A DNA stretch of 64,000 nt from Aeromonas australiensis. GTDB lineage: Bacteria; Pseudomonadota; Gammaproteobacteria; Enterobacterales; Aeromonadaceae. Positions 25,397 to 33,849 of this stretch are shown piece after piece (position 1 is the first letter of the stretch; each line of letters begins with the position of its first letter). The stretch is taken from the NCBI RefSeq assembly GCF_000819725.1, contig NZ_CDDH01000085.1, positions 1 to 64,000 of the forward strand. The letters are read 5' to 3'. Position numbers and translations under genes: made by a program. Below the pieces are notes generated by a model. It ran no database searches, was not told the DNA's origin, and was given only the letters and a program-made list of their open reading frames with translations.

Positions 25397-27171
25397 CCCC
25401 GGCCCCCACTCTCCCCCTGCTCGGCTTCGCCGCCTGGAGCGGCACCGGCAAGACCACCTTGCTGGAGCAGTTGATCCCCCTGCTGGTGGATCGCGGCCTG
25501 CGCATCGGGGTGCTCAAGCACGCCCACCACGACTTTGACATCGACCAGCCAGGCAAGGACAGCTACCGCCTGCGCAAGGCGGGCGCCCGGCAGATGATGG
25601 TCGCCTCCCGCCGCCGCCATGCGCGCATTACTGAAACAATGCACGGCGAGACCGAACTGGCCGAAGCCGATTTTCGCCGACTGCTGGCCAGCTTCGATCA
25701 GACAGAGCTCGATCTGCTCTTGGTCGAGGGGTTCAAGCACGAACACTTCCCGAAAATCGAGCTGCACCGCGCCGAGATTGGCAAGCCGCTGCTCTTCCCC
25801 GAAGACAGTGACATCATTGCGCTGGCCAGCGATCAGCCCCAACAGAGTGGCGAACAGCAGCAGACAAGCCTGCCCCGCCTCGATATCAACGATCTGGCGG
25901 CCATTGCCGACTTCGTCTGCCGCTGGCTTGACGGCTGCCAGAACAAGGAGCCTGAGGCAGGCAAGGGCTTCCTCTCGGTCGAGGCGGCCCGCAACGCCAT
26001 TCTGGCGGCCCTCACCCCGAGCACGGCCTGCTCCGAAAAACCGCTGGCCCAGTGCCACGGCGCCGTGCTGGCCGCCGATCTGATAAGCCCCATCAATGTG
26101 CCGCCCCATGCCAACTCGGCGATGGATGGCATTGGCCTTCGCAGCGACGATCTCGCCGCCGGCCGCTGGCAGCTGGTGGGGGAAGTGCTGGCAGGCCAGC
26201 AGCGCCACGAGCCTGTGCTGGCCGGTCAGGCGGTGCAGATCATGACCGGCGCCCCGCTGCCCCCCGGTGTGGATACCGTGGTGATGCGGGAAGAGACGCT
26301 GATTGAAGGTGAGTGGGTCACCGTCACCGCCCCCGTTCGCGCAGGGCAGAATGTGCGCCTGGCCGGGGAAGATCTCGCCAAGGGGGCGGTCGCCATCCCA
26401 GCCGGTACCTGGCTTGGCGCCCCCCAGCTGGGGCTGGCGGCATCACTCGGTCAAGCCAGTCTCACTGTGCGCACCCCGCTGAAAGTGGCGCTGTTCAGTA
26501 CCGGCGACGAGGTGCAGGCGCCGGGCGAGCAGCTCGCCCCCGGCCACATCTTCGACAGCAACCGCTTCACCCTGATGGCCCTTATCCGCGCCGCCGGTTG
26601 CGAGGTGATGGACCTTGGCATCATTCCCGATGACAAGACCATACTGCGCCAGCAGCTGGAGCAGGCCGCCGCCAGCGCCGATCTGGTGCTGAGCTCGGGC
26701 GGAGTCTCGGTAGGCAACGCCGACTTTATCAAGCTGGTGCTGGCTGAGCTGGGCCAGATCGATTTCTGGCGCATCCAGATGCGACCGGGCCGCCCGCTCG
26801 CCTTTGGCAAGCTGGGGCAGACCCCCTTCTTCGGCCTGCCGGGCAATCCGGTGGCGGCCATGGTCTGCTTCCTGCAGTTTGTCGAGCCCGCCATCGCCCG
26901 CCTGCAAGGCAAGCGGTGGCAGCCGCTGCGCCTCTCGGCACTGGCGGATGTGAAGATGAAGAGCCGCCCGGGGCGCACCGAGTTTCTGCGCGGCATCTTC
27001 CATCAGGACCGTAACGGCCAGCTGCGGGTGCGCACCACAGGGCCACAGGGCTCGGGTATTCTGAGCTCCATGGCCGATGCCAACTGCCTGATTGAAATCG
27101 TACCGGATCAACCCGGGATCGCCGTTGGCGAGCGGGTCTGGATCCATCCCCTGCAGGGACGACTGGCCTGA
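25393..27171 (+). CDS. Fused MobB-MoeA molybdenum cofactor protein
   Basis: A 592-residue two-domain protein. Residues 1-175 are MobB (P-loop GFAAWSGTGKTTLLEQL, then KHAHHDFDIDQPGKDSYRLR), a GTP-binding partner of MobA. Residues 190-592 are a full-length MoeA (LSVEAARNAIL; NSAMDGIGLRSDDL; FSTGDEVQAPG; SSGGVSVGNADF; RPGRPLAFG; GLPGNPVAAMVCF), which inserts molybdate or tungstate into adenylylated molybdopterin. A linker of about 15 residues separates the domains. In E. coli the two are separate genes. The ATG overlaps the mobA stop by four bases. It is last in the sigma54-linked operon. Confidence 0.94.
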   Translation: MTPAPTLPLLGFAAWSGTGKTTLLEQLIPLLVDRGLRIGVLKHAHHDFDIDQPGKDSYRLRKAGARQMMVASRRRHARITETMHGETELAEADFRRLLASFDQTELDLLLVEGFKHEHFPKIELHRAEIGKPLLFPEDSDIIALASDQPQQSGEQQQTSLPRLDINDLAAIADFVCRWLDGCQNKEPEAGKGFLSVEAARNAILAALTPSTACSEKPLAQCHGAVLAADLISPINVPPHANSAMDGIGLRSDDLAAGRWQLVGEVLAGQQRHEPVLAGQAVQIMTGAPLPPGVDTVVMREETLIEGEWVTVTAPVRAGQNVRLAGEDLAKGAVAIPAGTWLGAPQLGLAASLGQASLTVRTPLKVALFSTGDEVQAPGEQLAPGHIFDSNRFTLMALIRAAGCEVMDLGIIPDDKTILRQQLEQAAASADLVLSSGGVSVGNADFIKLVLAELGQIDFWRIQMRPGRPLAFGKLGQTPFFGLPGNPVAAMVCFLQFVEPAIARLQGKRWQPLRLSALADVKMKSRPGRTEFLRGIFHQDRNGQLRVRTTGPQGSGILSSMADANCLIEIVPDQPGIAVGERVWIHPLQGRLA

Positions 27172-27233
27172 ATCCCGACGGGGCGTCGGCCGGATGCACG
27201 GCGCCCCGTCCCCCACCTGACAGGAGGCAGACC

Positions 27234-28301
27234 GTGCGTCTTGATGCCCCCCTCTCCCGACTCGATCTGCTGGTCTATGGCCGCTACCGGATCGTCCATG
27301 GCCTGCGCATTGCGCTCGCCTTTATGCTCACCTTTTTGCTGACCCGCGAGCTGAAACTGCCGGAGAGCACCTGGCCGCTGATCACGCTTGTGGTGGTGAT
27401 GGGCCCCATCTCGTTTTGGGGCAATGTGCTCTCCCGCGCCCTGCAGCGGGTGGTGGGCACCATCTTCGGCGCCAGTTGCGGGGTGGTCGCCCTCTATCTC
27501 GAGCTCTACTCCCTGCCGCTGATGCTGATCTGGTGTGGCTGTATCATGTTTCTCTGCGGCTATCTGGCCCTCGGCAAGCGCCCCTATGTGGGACTGCTGA
27601 TCGGTATCACGCTAGGGGTCACCATGGGGGCCATGCCGGGGGACATAGAGACAGCGCTGTGGCGTAGTGCCGACGTGATTCTGGGCTCCCTGCTGGCGCT
27701 GCTCTTTTGCAGCATCTACCCCCAGCGGGCCTATAGCCACTGGCGGCTGCAACTGCACCAGATCCTGCAGCAGTCGGGGCGGCTCTATCACACTCACCTC
27801 TCCCCCAATGTGCTGGAGCGCCCGCGCCTCAAGCACAATCTCTCCCAGCTGCTGGCCCAGACAGGCAAACTGCGGGCCCTGCTGGCCCCGGCGGCCAAGG
27901 AGACGCGCCACAGCGTCGCCCTGTTTGATGCGGTGCAGGTCACCATGCGCAACACCCTCTGCACTCTGGAGATGCTGGCCAACACCTACTGGAACGATCG
28001 GCAGAGCCACTTCCTGATGCAGAGCACCCGCGAACTGCACGCCTGCCATCAGGCCACCGAGGAGGCGATCAACCAGCTTGCCCTGATGATGCTAACCGGT
28101 GACGGGCGCGGTGCCGATGCCGCCATCGCCCGCCTGCAGGAGGTGGCGACCCAGGTGTCGCTGCCGCCCAATACCGAGGCCGCCATCAATGGCTACCTCT
28201 GGCTCAACGTGCAGCTGACCGAACAACTCACCCACCTGCGCCGCCTGCTGGGGCTGATCCTCACCCCGCCCCATCGCAAGCAGCCAGTGCAAGCCAAATA
28301 A
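27234..28301 (+). CDS. FUSC-family inner membrane protein (YeeA-like)
   Basis: A 355-residue protein with about six membrane helices in the first 165 residues (starting VHGLRIALAFMLTFLLTREL) and a cytoplasmic helical domain after them. This is the half-size FUSC layout of E. coli YeeA (352 residues). FUSC proteins are linked to efflux of aromatic acids or to envelope stress, but the substrate of this one is unknown. It starts with GTG, supported by AGGAGG six bases upstream. It is 62 bases after mobB-moeA with no terminator between, so read-through from the tup operon is possible; a strong terminator follows it. Confidence 0.85.
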   Translation: MRLDAPLSRLDLLVYGRYRIVHGLRIALAFMLTFLLTRELKLPESTWPLITLVVVMGPISFWGNVLSRALQRVVGTIFGASCGVVALYLELYSLPLMLIWCGCIMFLCGYLALGKRPYVGLLIGITLGVTMGAMPGDIETALWRSADVILGSLLALLFCSIYPQRAYSHWRLQLHQILQQSGRLYHTHLSPNVLERPRLKHNLSQLLAQTGKLRALLAPAAKETRHSVALFDAVQVTMRNTLCTLEMLANTYWNDRQSHFLMQSTRELHACHQATEEAINQLALMMLTGDGRGADAAIARLQEVATQVSLPPNTEAAINGYLWLNVQLTEQLTHLRRLLGLILTPPHRKQPVQAK

Positions 28302-28330
28302 AATACGCCCCGCAGGAGCGGGGCGTATTT
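28301..28330. terminator. Bidirectional terminator between convergent genes
   Basis: A perfect 13-bp stem (AAATACGCCCCGC, loop AGGA, GCGGGGCGTATTT) begins at the FUSC stop codon. The A- and T-rich ends of the stem supply the U-tract in either direction. Confidence 0.88.
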
Positions 28331-28349
28331 CTAGAGATAGCTCAGATGA

Positions 28350-28904
28350 TCAGGCTGCGGCACTGGCCTTGGCACTCATCTGCTGCAACTCTGACTGGGT
28401 CAGGGTAGAGACAAACTTGCCATCAAAATAGATATCCATCAGCTCACCGCGCTTTTCGCCACGCATCAGACTACTGCTGCAATCCAGATAATGTACTTCC
28501 ATCTGGGCGGTGCGCTCGTCAGGGTAGCTCACCTCAACCTCACGCACCCCGTGCGGTAGCATGGCCAAGGGTACCTTTTTGAGGGAGGGATCGAGGTGCT
28601 GATTCACCTTGATCACCGCATCAGCGCGCATGTCTACCACAGCAGGTGATTTGCCGGTGATGGGGTTCTTGCCTGACCAGAACTCGATGGTATTGAAAAC
28701 GAACAGGTCAGCAGTCGCAGCCAGACCATAGACCGGAGAGAGCAGCATAAAGACCCCGGCACGACCGTAGCGGTTATCCACCACACTCAGGTTGCCCTTG
28801 GTGACCATGCCGGAAAGCCCCATCTGCCCCATGCAGCCGCCAAGACCCATGCTTGCGACCATCACCAGCAGGGCCATTGCCCGCCCTTTCTGTTTTAATA
28901 CCAT
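28350..28904 (-). CDS. DUF3332 lipoprotein
   Basis: A 184-residue predicted lipoprotein. The N terminus is a lipoprotein signal with lipobox LGGC near residue 24, followed by MGQMGLSGMVTKGNLSVVDN, typical of DUF3332. One membrane-like segment (GVFMLLSPVYGLAATADLFV) and a conserved FNTIEFWSGKNPI follow. The family is common in Vibrio, Shewanella and Aeromonas; its function is unknown. AGGA lies about 11 bases before the ATG at 28904; a longer frame upstream would spoil the signal sequence. It is downstream of, and same strand as, the PAS-type receptor, but a terminator separates them. Confidence 0.86.
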   Translation of the reverse strand: MVLKQKGRAMALLVMVASMGLGGCMGQMGLSGMVTKGNLSVVDNRYGRAGVFMLLSPVYGLAATADLFVFNTIEFWSGKNPITGKSPAVVDMRADAVIKVNQHLDPSLKKVPLAMLPHGVREVEVSYPDERTAQMEVHYLDCSSSLMRGEKRGELMDIYFDGKFVSTLTQSELQQMSAKASAAA

Positions 28905-29021
28905 AGTGTTCTGTTCCTGTTCTGAAATAAATGAGGCGGCAAGCCTAAGCAAGAGAGGATGTGGGGACAATTCACAATGGCAGGGTGATACAGGAGGGGT
29001 TCAGATTGGCATATCAAGTGG

Positions 29022-29062
29022 CCAATAAATAAGCACCGATGGATTCTTGATCCGCTCGGTGC
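29022..29062 (-). terminator. Terminator of the PAS-domain receptor gene
   Basis: On the minus strand GCACCGA pairs with TCGGTGC, with an inner GGAT/ATCC stem, followed by TTATTTATT. It begins about 22 bases after the stop codon of the receptor gene. Confidence 0.78.
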
Positions 29063-29084
29063 CTCTTGCGACAACCGCTGATTG

Positions 29085-30386
29085 TCAGGAGCCAATCGCC
29101 AGATTGGAGACTGTATCGGTCACATTGATGGCCCCCTGCTCGATCTGCGTCATGACACCGCTCACCTCGCCGATCTGCTCCATGCCACGCTGGGCACTGG
29201 TGGCCACTTCGTTGATGTTGCTGGTGATCTGGGCCGTCAGTTCACGGTTTTTCTGCACCACGCTGGCGATCTCGCCGGTCGAGAGGGAGGTGCGGGCTGC
29301 CAGCTGACGTACCTCGTCGGCCACCACCGCAAAGCCACGCCCCTGATCGCCAGCCCGGGCCGCCTCAATGGCGGCATTAAGGGCCAGCAGATTGGTCTGC
29401 TCGGCAATGCTGCTGATGGTCGAGACGATAGCCTCAATGCTTTTAGACTGCTCATTGAGCTGACCAATCAGACCGGCAGTGCGACTCACCTGTTCGGAGA
29501 TGGCGCTGGAGATGGCAACCGATGCTGCCAGCAGTTCAGACCCGGTTTCGGCAAAGCGGGTGGTCTCCTGCGAAATGGTCTGGGCTATGTTGGCCGCCTC
29601 GATCACTGCCTGGGCGCGTTTGATCCGCTCGGTCACCTCACTGGCAAACTTGATCACCTTGACCACCTTGCCGCTCTCATCCTTGATGGGGTTGTAGGTT
29701 GCCTCCAGCCAGATCTCGTTGCCGTGGCTGTCACGGCGACTGAACAGCCCCGACTTGAACTGGCCGTGGGCCAGATCGTCCCAGAAGTGGGGCTGCTCGC
29801 GATAGAAGCTCTCATCGCAAAACAGTCGGTGATGCTGCCCCTTGATCTGCGAAAGGGAGTAACCGACACAGGAGAGGAAATTCTGGTTGGCAGTGATAAT
29901 CTCCCCTTTGGGAGTAAATTCAATCACCGCAAGCGCCCGATCGAGCGCCGAGCTGATCGCTTTCTGACGACTCAGCTGTTGATAGCTTTCGGTGATATCA
30001 GAAGCAATCTTGACCACCCTGACCACCTTGCCGTCCAGCTTGACCGGGAAATAGGTTGCCTCCAGCCACAACTCCCGCCCCTGTTTATCTACACGCTGAT
30101 AGATGCCACTGTGGGCATGCCCCTGGCGCAACTGTTCCCAGAATTGGGCGTAGGAGGGGGATTGGGCATAGTGAGCATCGCAAAAGATTCTATGGTGCTT
30201 ACCTACGACTTCCTGCTCGCTGTAACCCACCACACTGAGAAACAGCGGGTTTGCCTCCAGGATCTCCCCCTGCGAGGTAAAGCTAATGCTAGCGACACTG
30301 GCTTTGACCGCATCAATAAATGCCTGAGTCTGGGCCAACTGCATTTGACACGCTTGTAATTCCGCTTTGAGTTTGAAGTTAAACAT
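29085..30386 (-). CDS. BdlA-like soluble PAS-PAS methyl-accepting protein
   Basis: A 433-residue cytoplasmic chemoreceptor with no membrane segment. It has two PAS domains (about 15-130 and 140-255), each with its PAC end ([15 protein letters not shown] and [15 protein letters not shown]), then an MCP signalling domain ending in the conserved tip ([20 protein letters not shown]). The length and PAS-PAS-MCP order match Pseudomonas BdlA, which controls biofilm dispersal, so a role in biofilm or redox sensing is plausible but unproven. Each PAS domain carries the same H-H-R-x-F-C-D segment, a possible cofactor or redox site. The ATG at 30386 follows GGAG; an upstream ATG lacks one. It has its own terminator. 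Confidence 0.88.
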   Translation of the reverse strand: MFNFKLKAELQACQMQLAQTQAFIDAVKASVASISFTSQGEILEANPLFLSVVGYSEQEVVGKHHRIFCDAHYAQSPSYAQFWEQLRQGHAHSGIYQRVDKQGRELWLEATYFPVKLDGKVVRVVKIASDITESYQQLSRQKAISSALDRALAVIEFTPKGEIITANQNFLSCVGYSLSQIKGQHHRLFCDESFYREQPHFWDDLAHGQFKSGLFSRRDSHGNEIWLEATYNPIKDESGKVVKVIKFASEVTERIKRAQAVIEAANIAQTISQETTRFAETGSELLAASVAISSAISEQVSRTAGLIGQLNEQSKSIEAIVSTISSIAEQTNLLALNAAIEAARAGDQGRGFAVVADEVRQLAARTSLSTGEIASVVQKNRELTAQITSNINEVATSAQRGMEQIGEVSGVMTQIEQGAINVTDTVSNLAIGS

Positions 30387-30477
30387 CTGCCCCGCTCCGC
30401 TGTTACATTGATGTGACCACATTTTTGTCTGCATCAATTTTAGACGAGAAACCAGATAGATAACGGGGTCTCATCAA

Positions 30478-30957
30478 TTAGGTAGTCAGGTCCCACTCCA
30501 GATAGGCCGGATTGGCGACAAAGCCGATCCGCTCATAGAGCGGGCGCCCCTGCTCGCTGGCATGGAGCCATACCTTGCCCAGCTGACGCGCTCGGGCGAA
30601 GGCCGTTATGGCATCGAGCAGCACCGTGGCGATCCCCTGCTGGCGCCATTGCGGTTGCGTATACATATTGAGCAGATACCCCTCCACCCCCGCCAGATTG
30701 CCGGGATAGGGGGGTCGCACAAACAGCGCCAACGTTCCCACTGCCACGATCTGCTTGCCGCCCTGCTGCGTATCGGCTTCAGCCAACCAGGATAGCGCCC
30801 TCTCTTCACTGATCGCCCGGGTAAAGTAGTCAGCGGTGGCCTGCCACAAGGCCGGGTCTGCCTGCGGCGTTGCCAGCTCACCGACCTCGCAAAACAGCTC
30901 CATGCGCAGCGCCACCAGTGCGGGAATATCTGCGGTCCTTGCCTGACGAATGATCAT
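30478..30957 (-). CDS. GNAT-family N-acetyltransferase
   Basis: A 159-residue cytoplasmic protein with the GNAT acetyl-CoA-binding signature QPQWRQQGIATVLLDAITAF (the Q/R-x-x-G-x-A motif), preceded by the beta-strand GVEGYLLNMYT, and ending in the typical WLHASEQGRPLYERIGFVAN region. The acceptor is unknown. The start at 30957 has a textbook AAGGAG eight bases upstream; an ATG seven codons earlier does not. The gene is flanked by a hairpin on its upstream side that also ends the bufferin operon. Confidence 0.88.
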   Translation of the reverse strand: MIIRQARTADIPALVALRMELFCEVGELATPQADPALWQATADYFTRAISEERALSWLAEADTQQGGKQIVAVGTLALFVRPPYPGNLAGVEGYLLNMYTQPQWRQQGIATVLLDAITAFARARQLGKVWLHASEQGRPLYERIGFVANPAYLEWDLTT

Positions 30958-31004
30958 TGGCTGCTCCTTTTTTCTCATGGGAAATTTCGCCGACCGCCAT
31001 TATG

Positions 31005-31032
31005 ACAAAGAGCACCTTGTGGCGCTCTTTGT
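31005..31032 (-). terminator. Hairpin after the bufferin operon
   Basis: ACAAAGAGC pairs with GCTCTTTGT, with two extra G-C pairs around a TTGT loop and one internal mismatch. It lies 23 bases after the DoxX gene stop on the minus strand. The T-tract is weak, so termination may be partial. Confidence 0.55.
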
Positions 31033-31054
31033 TATTGGGAAAATAAGAGATAAA

Positions 31055-31498
31055 TCAATGGCTACGACGTGTCAGCCAGTGATCCAGGCTCAGCATGCCG
31101 CCGCCCCAGATGGCCAAGGTCAGCAGCATCCAGCCCCACAACTGATGATCGTAAAAGCCGCCCGCCCAGAGGGTCGGATAGGAGATCACAGCTATGACAT
31201 TGAAGCCAAACAGCAGCAAGGCGGCCGGGCGAGTAAAAAGCCCCGCCAGCAGGAAAAGCGGCAGCAACAGCTCGGTCGCCGTACCCAGATAAGCAGCCCA
31301 CAACCAGGGCAGCAGGGGCACCTGATACTCGGATTCAAACAGATAGAGGGTGGAATCCCAGGCTGTCAGCTTGAGCCAGCCGGCAGTGATAAAAACCGAG
31401 GCGACCCACAGCCGCGCCAGCAACAGCACACCGGCGCTGCTCCAGCGCGGCAAATCACCACTCGAGCTGGCCAGCGCCAGCCATTTGTTTGCCATCAT
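31055..31498 (-). CDS. bufD: DoxX-family membrane protein of the bufferin operon
   Basis: A 147-residue protein with four membrane helices, and the DoxX motif LLLARLWVASVFITAGWLKL at residues 25-44. In bufferin (copper-sequestering peptide) operons a DoxX protein is the usual last gene; its role is not well defined and may concern redox or quinone-linked steps at the membrane. Its ATG overlaps the BufC stop (ATGA) and is preceded by GGAGG, so it is tightly coupled to the maturation genes. The gene symbol is assigned by operon position. Confidence 0.85.
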   Translation of the reverse strand: MMANKWLALASSSGDLPRWSSAGVLLLARLWVASVFITAGWLKLTAWDSTLYLFESEYQVPLLPWLWAAYLGTATELLLPLFLLAGLFTRPAALLLFGFNVIAVISYPTLWAGGFYDHQLWGWMLLTLAIWGGGMLSLDHWLTRRSH

Positions 31499-32247
31499 GG
31501 CATTACCTCCATATCCACCAGCAGACCAAGGGTTATCAGGCGAGTGAGATGTTCACTGGCCGCAGGGTCGGCCGCCAGCAGCTCGACCAGCGCCAAACCA
31601 GCGAGACAACCCTGTAACAGCGCCCACTCACCCGCAGTCAGGGGCAAGGGTGCGACCCGGTAATCGGGCTGTTTCTTCAATGCCAGCCAGTCAGGGGCAT
31701 CAAGCACCTCCACCACTTCACCACCGTGCAGCGCCATCTGCCACAGGGCCAGCACCGGATAATCGCTGGTAACCAGCAGCAGATCCGTGGCTGGCAACAG
31801 CCGCAGCCGATCCCATTGTTGCGGCGATAATGCGGCCAGACGTTCGGCTGGCCAGCAGCGGGAGTCGAGCGGCAGCAGACTGGCACGCTCAAGCTGCCAC
31901 TCGAACTGCGCCAGCGCCTCCAGCCAGGGCAGCCCGGTTGTAGTCGGCAAGCGGGCCAACCATTGGCCAAATCCGGCGCCATAGTGCATTACGCTTCCTT
32001 CCCTGAGCGGCTCGGCCAATACGAAGCCACGGGCCGCTGCTGCAAAAAAGTCGTCCCCGACCATGACCCTGACCGCGGGATAACTGCTCGCCAGCACCTC
32101 ACCAAGACTCAGGATGAAGTGGTTGCGATAGACCTGCAGCACAGATTCGACAGGAAAGAGCCGGGAGCTGATGTGAGGGGCAATGGCGTCTGGCGTCCCC
32201 AGCAGGCCATCGGCAAAATGCCGTTGCAGTTGTGCCAATTCAACCAT
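31495..32247 (-). CDS. bufC: DUF2063 protein, BufC/HvfC-type partner of the DUF692 enzyme
   Basis: A 250-residue cytoplasmic protein. The N-terminal half is the DUF2063 DNA-binding-like domain (LAQLQRHFADGLLGTPDAIA; LQVYRNHFILSLGEVLASSY; VRVMVGDDFFAAAARGFVLA). The C-terminal half is less conserved. In methanobactin, oxazolin and bufferin systems such proteins form a complex with the DUF692 oxygenase and bring it the precursor peptide. The ATG at 32247 follows AGGAGGTGG and overlaps the bufB stop by eight bases. It pairs with the preceding gene and the precursor at 33161-33424. Confidence 0.9.
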   Translation of the reverse strand: MVELAQLQRHFADGLLGTPDAIAPHISSRLFPVESVLQVYRNHFILSLGEVLASSYPAVRVMVGDDFFAAAARGFVLAEPLREGSVMHYGAGFGQWLARLPTTTGLPWLEALAQFEWQLERASLLPLDSRCWPAERLAALSPQQWDRLRLLPATDLLLVTSDYPVLALWQMALHGGEVVEVLDAPDWLALKKQPDYRVAPLPLTAGEWALLQGCLAGLALVELLAADPAASEHLTRLITLGLLVDMEVMP

Positions 32248-33088
32248 GGGCCACCTCCTGTGGCGTACGCATGAGGTGCACCTCATCCAGAATGGCGCTG
32301 GCCTGCGCCGCCTCTGCCAGCAAGACCGGCAGCGGCGGGATCTCGAGGTCCCACTCAATCAGGGTGGGAATGGCCTGCTGGCGGCAGATCTGGCGATAGA
32401 GTTCCCAGACCGGTGCCACCACAGGGGCACTGTGGGTATCGATATAGAGGGAGCCTTCCGACAGCTGTTTCTCGGTATAACCGGCCAGATGGATCTCCCC
32501 GACAGTGGCGAGATCGATCGCTGCCAGATACTCATCGCAAGAGAAACCGTGATTGAAGGCACTGACATAGAGATTGTTGAGGTCGAGCAGGATGCCGCAC
32601 TCGCTGCGCTGCTGCAGCTCGACCAGAAATTCCCATTCGCTCATCTCCCCGGCCAGTTGCAGATAGGAGGAGGGATTTTCAATCAGCATGCGGCAACCCA
32701 GGGTCTGTTGTACCTGCTGGATCTTGTCGCTGATGTTGCGCAGAGAGGCGCGGGTATAGGGCACCGGCAGCAGGTCATTGAAATAACGTCCACCAATGCT
32801 GCCCCAGCTGAGATGTTCGGAGATCCGTACCGGTTTGATCACCGCGGCCAGTGTCGACAACTGCTGCAGATGGTGCGGATCGAGGGGGTCGGCAGAACCG
32901 AGAGACATGCCAACGCCGTGAAGACTGACGGGGTAGTGCTGCTCCAGCTCGGCGAGCACCTGAAAACCCTGGCTGTGCCGTGCGAAGTAATTTTCACTGT
33001 GCACTTCAAGCCAACCGACTGCCGGCAGGGTTTGCCGGATCTCGTCGTAATGGGGAGTGCGTAATCCGATACCAATCAAAGGGTTCAT
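32240..33088 (-). CDS. bufB: DUF692 multinuclear iron enzyme, BufB-type peptide maturase
   Basis: A 282-residue TIM-barrel protein (DUF692/UPF0276). Candidate metal ligands are visible along the barrel: EVHSENYF, SLHGVGMSLG, ISEHLSWG, LIENPSSYL, GILLDLNNLYVSAFNHG, IHLAGYTE, DTHSAPV and IEWDLEIPP. Relatives MbnB, TglH and HvfB use two or three irons and O2 to modify cysteines in a peptide. The partner peptide here is the Cys-rich DUF2282 protein encoded just upstream. The start is likely the ATG at 33088 (MNPLIGIGLRTPHYDEI), with a weak ribosome site; a TTG seven codons earlier is also open. Confidence 0.92.
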   Translation of the reverse strand: MNPLIGIGLRTPHYDEIRQTLPAVGWLEVHSENYFARHSQGFQVLAELEQHYPVSLHGVGMSLGSADPLDPHHLQQLSTLAAVIKPVRISEHLSWGSIGGRYFNDLLPVPYTRASLRNISDKIQQVQQTLGCRMLIENPSSYLQLAGEMSEWEFLVELQQRSECGILLDLNNLYVSAFNHGFSCDEYLAAIDLATVGEIHLAGYTEKQLSEGSLYIDTHSAPVVAPVWELYRQICRQQAIPTLIEWDLEIPPLPVLLAEAAQASAILDEVHLMRTPQEVAHG

Positions 33089-33160
33089 CGCAAGACTCGC
33101 TTTCGCCAATCAGAGAAGATGCAGGGGGAGGCCCGTTGGCCATCCCCTGCCCGATGTCTC

Positions 33161-33424
33161 TTACTTGGGTTGCAGCGAACCGCCGACCAGCTTCTCGCAC
33201 AGCCCTTTGGGCATCACCACAAAGGCATCACCCTGAGCATCTTCCTTGGCAGTACCGGCGCAGGAGCTGCTCTTGGTCGCGCAATCATTCTTGCCGGCCT
33301 TGACCACGCCGTAGCACTTCTCCTTTTCATTGGCAGCCATCGCTGGTGCCGCGATAAATTGAGCGCCCAGCGCCAGCAGACCGGTCATGGCGGAGGCGAT
33401 AGCAGTGCTTTTTTTAACGTTCAT
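33161..33424 (-). CDS. bufA1: Bufferin-type precursor peptide (DUF2282, Cys-rich, exported)
   Basis: An 87-residue precursor with a Sec signal peptide (about residues 1-31, ending APAMA) and a 56-residue core. The core carries four cysteines in the DUF2282 pattern: EKCYGVVKAGKNDCATKSSS, then SSCAGTAKEDAQGD, and PKGLCEKLVGG. In bufferins the DUF692/DUF2063 pair converts cysteines of such precursors into copper-binding heterocycles, and the exported product sequesters copper in the periplasm. AAGGA lies eight bases before the second ATG (33424); an ATG two codons earlier is less well spaced. It is first in a four-gene operon. Copper response is expected from relatives but no regulator site was identified. 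Confidence 0.92.
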   Translation of the reverse strand: MNVKKSTAIASAMTGLLALGAQFIAAPAMAANEKEKCYGVVKAGKNDCATKSSSCAGTAKEDAQGDAFVVMPKGLCEKLVGGSLQPK

Positions 33425-33783
33425 GTTCATGTTCCTTTTGAAATCGTTGGATGTTGCTGATATCCCCGATTTGTCGCAACCGGGTACCTGCAATAGAACC
33501 GGCAAGCGAGGCATTTCCTTTCAAAAAAACACCAAAAAAGAGTCAACGAGATCAAAAAATATCAATAAGCAATTGATTTAATGCGTCTATTTAAAGATAA
33601 AAATTATCGCTCAACCCAGGAGCAAGGCACCAAAAAGACAGCATTCGCCCCATATGGAACTCTTCCACCGCCACCAGCAAAAGAGGCGTAGCAAATCGAG
33701 CAAGAAGAAGCCTTGCTGCCTCTGCCCTCTCACATCTGGTCACCACCACTGTGACCGGGAAGCGCCTGTCAGGGCGCACACAT
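33425..33783. other. Upstream region of the bufferin operon
   Basis: About 360 bases lie between the bufferin precursor gene and the crr terminator. The first 200 bases are AT-rich (around 33515-33600) and should contain the leftward operon promoter. I found no clear CueR dyad and no ECF sigma or anti-sigma gene nearby. A short Arg-rich open frame at 33591-33779 on the minus strand lacks a ribosome site and looks accidental. Confidence 0.45.
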
Positions 33784-33818
33784 AAAAAAACCGAAGCACC
33801 AGGCTTCGGTTTTTTTTT
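33784..33818. terminator. Strong bidirectional terminator after crr
   Basis: CCGAAGC, loop ACCAG, GCTTCGG is flanked by seven A residues on one side and nine T residues on the other, so it has a U-tract on both strands. It lies 32 bases beyond the crr stop codon. Confidence 0.93.
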
Positions 33819-33849
33819 ACTGCAGCAACTGGCGTGAGCCAGCTGGGCA

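Noticed and set aside
33591-33779. 62-codon frame upstream of the bufferin precursor
   Set aside because: No ribosome site and Arg/Leu-rich composition; likely accidental.
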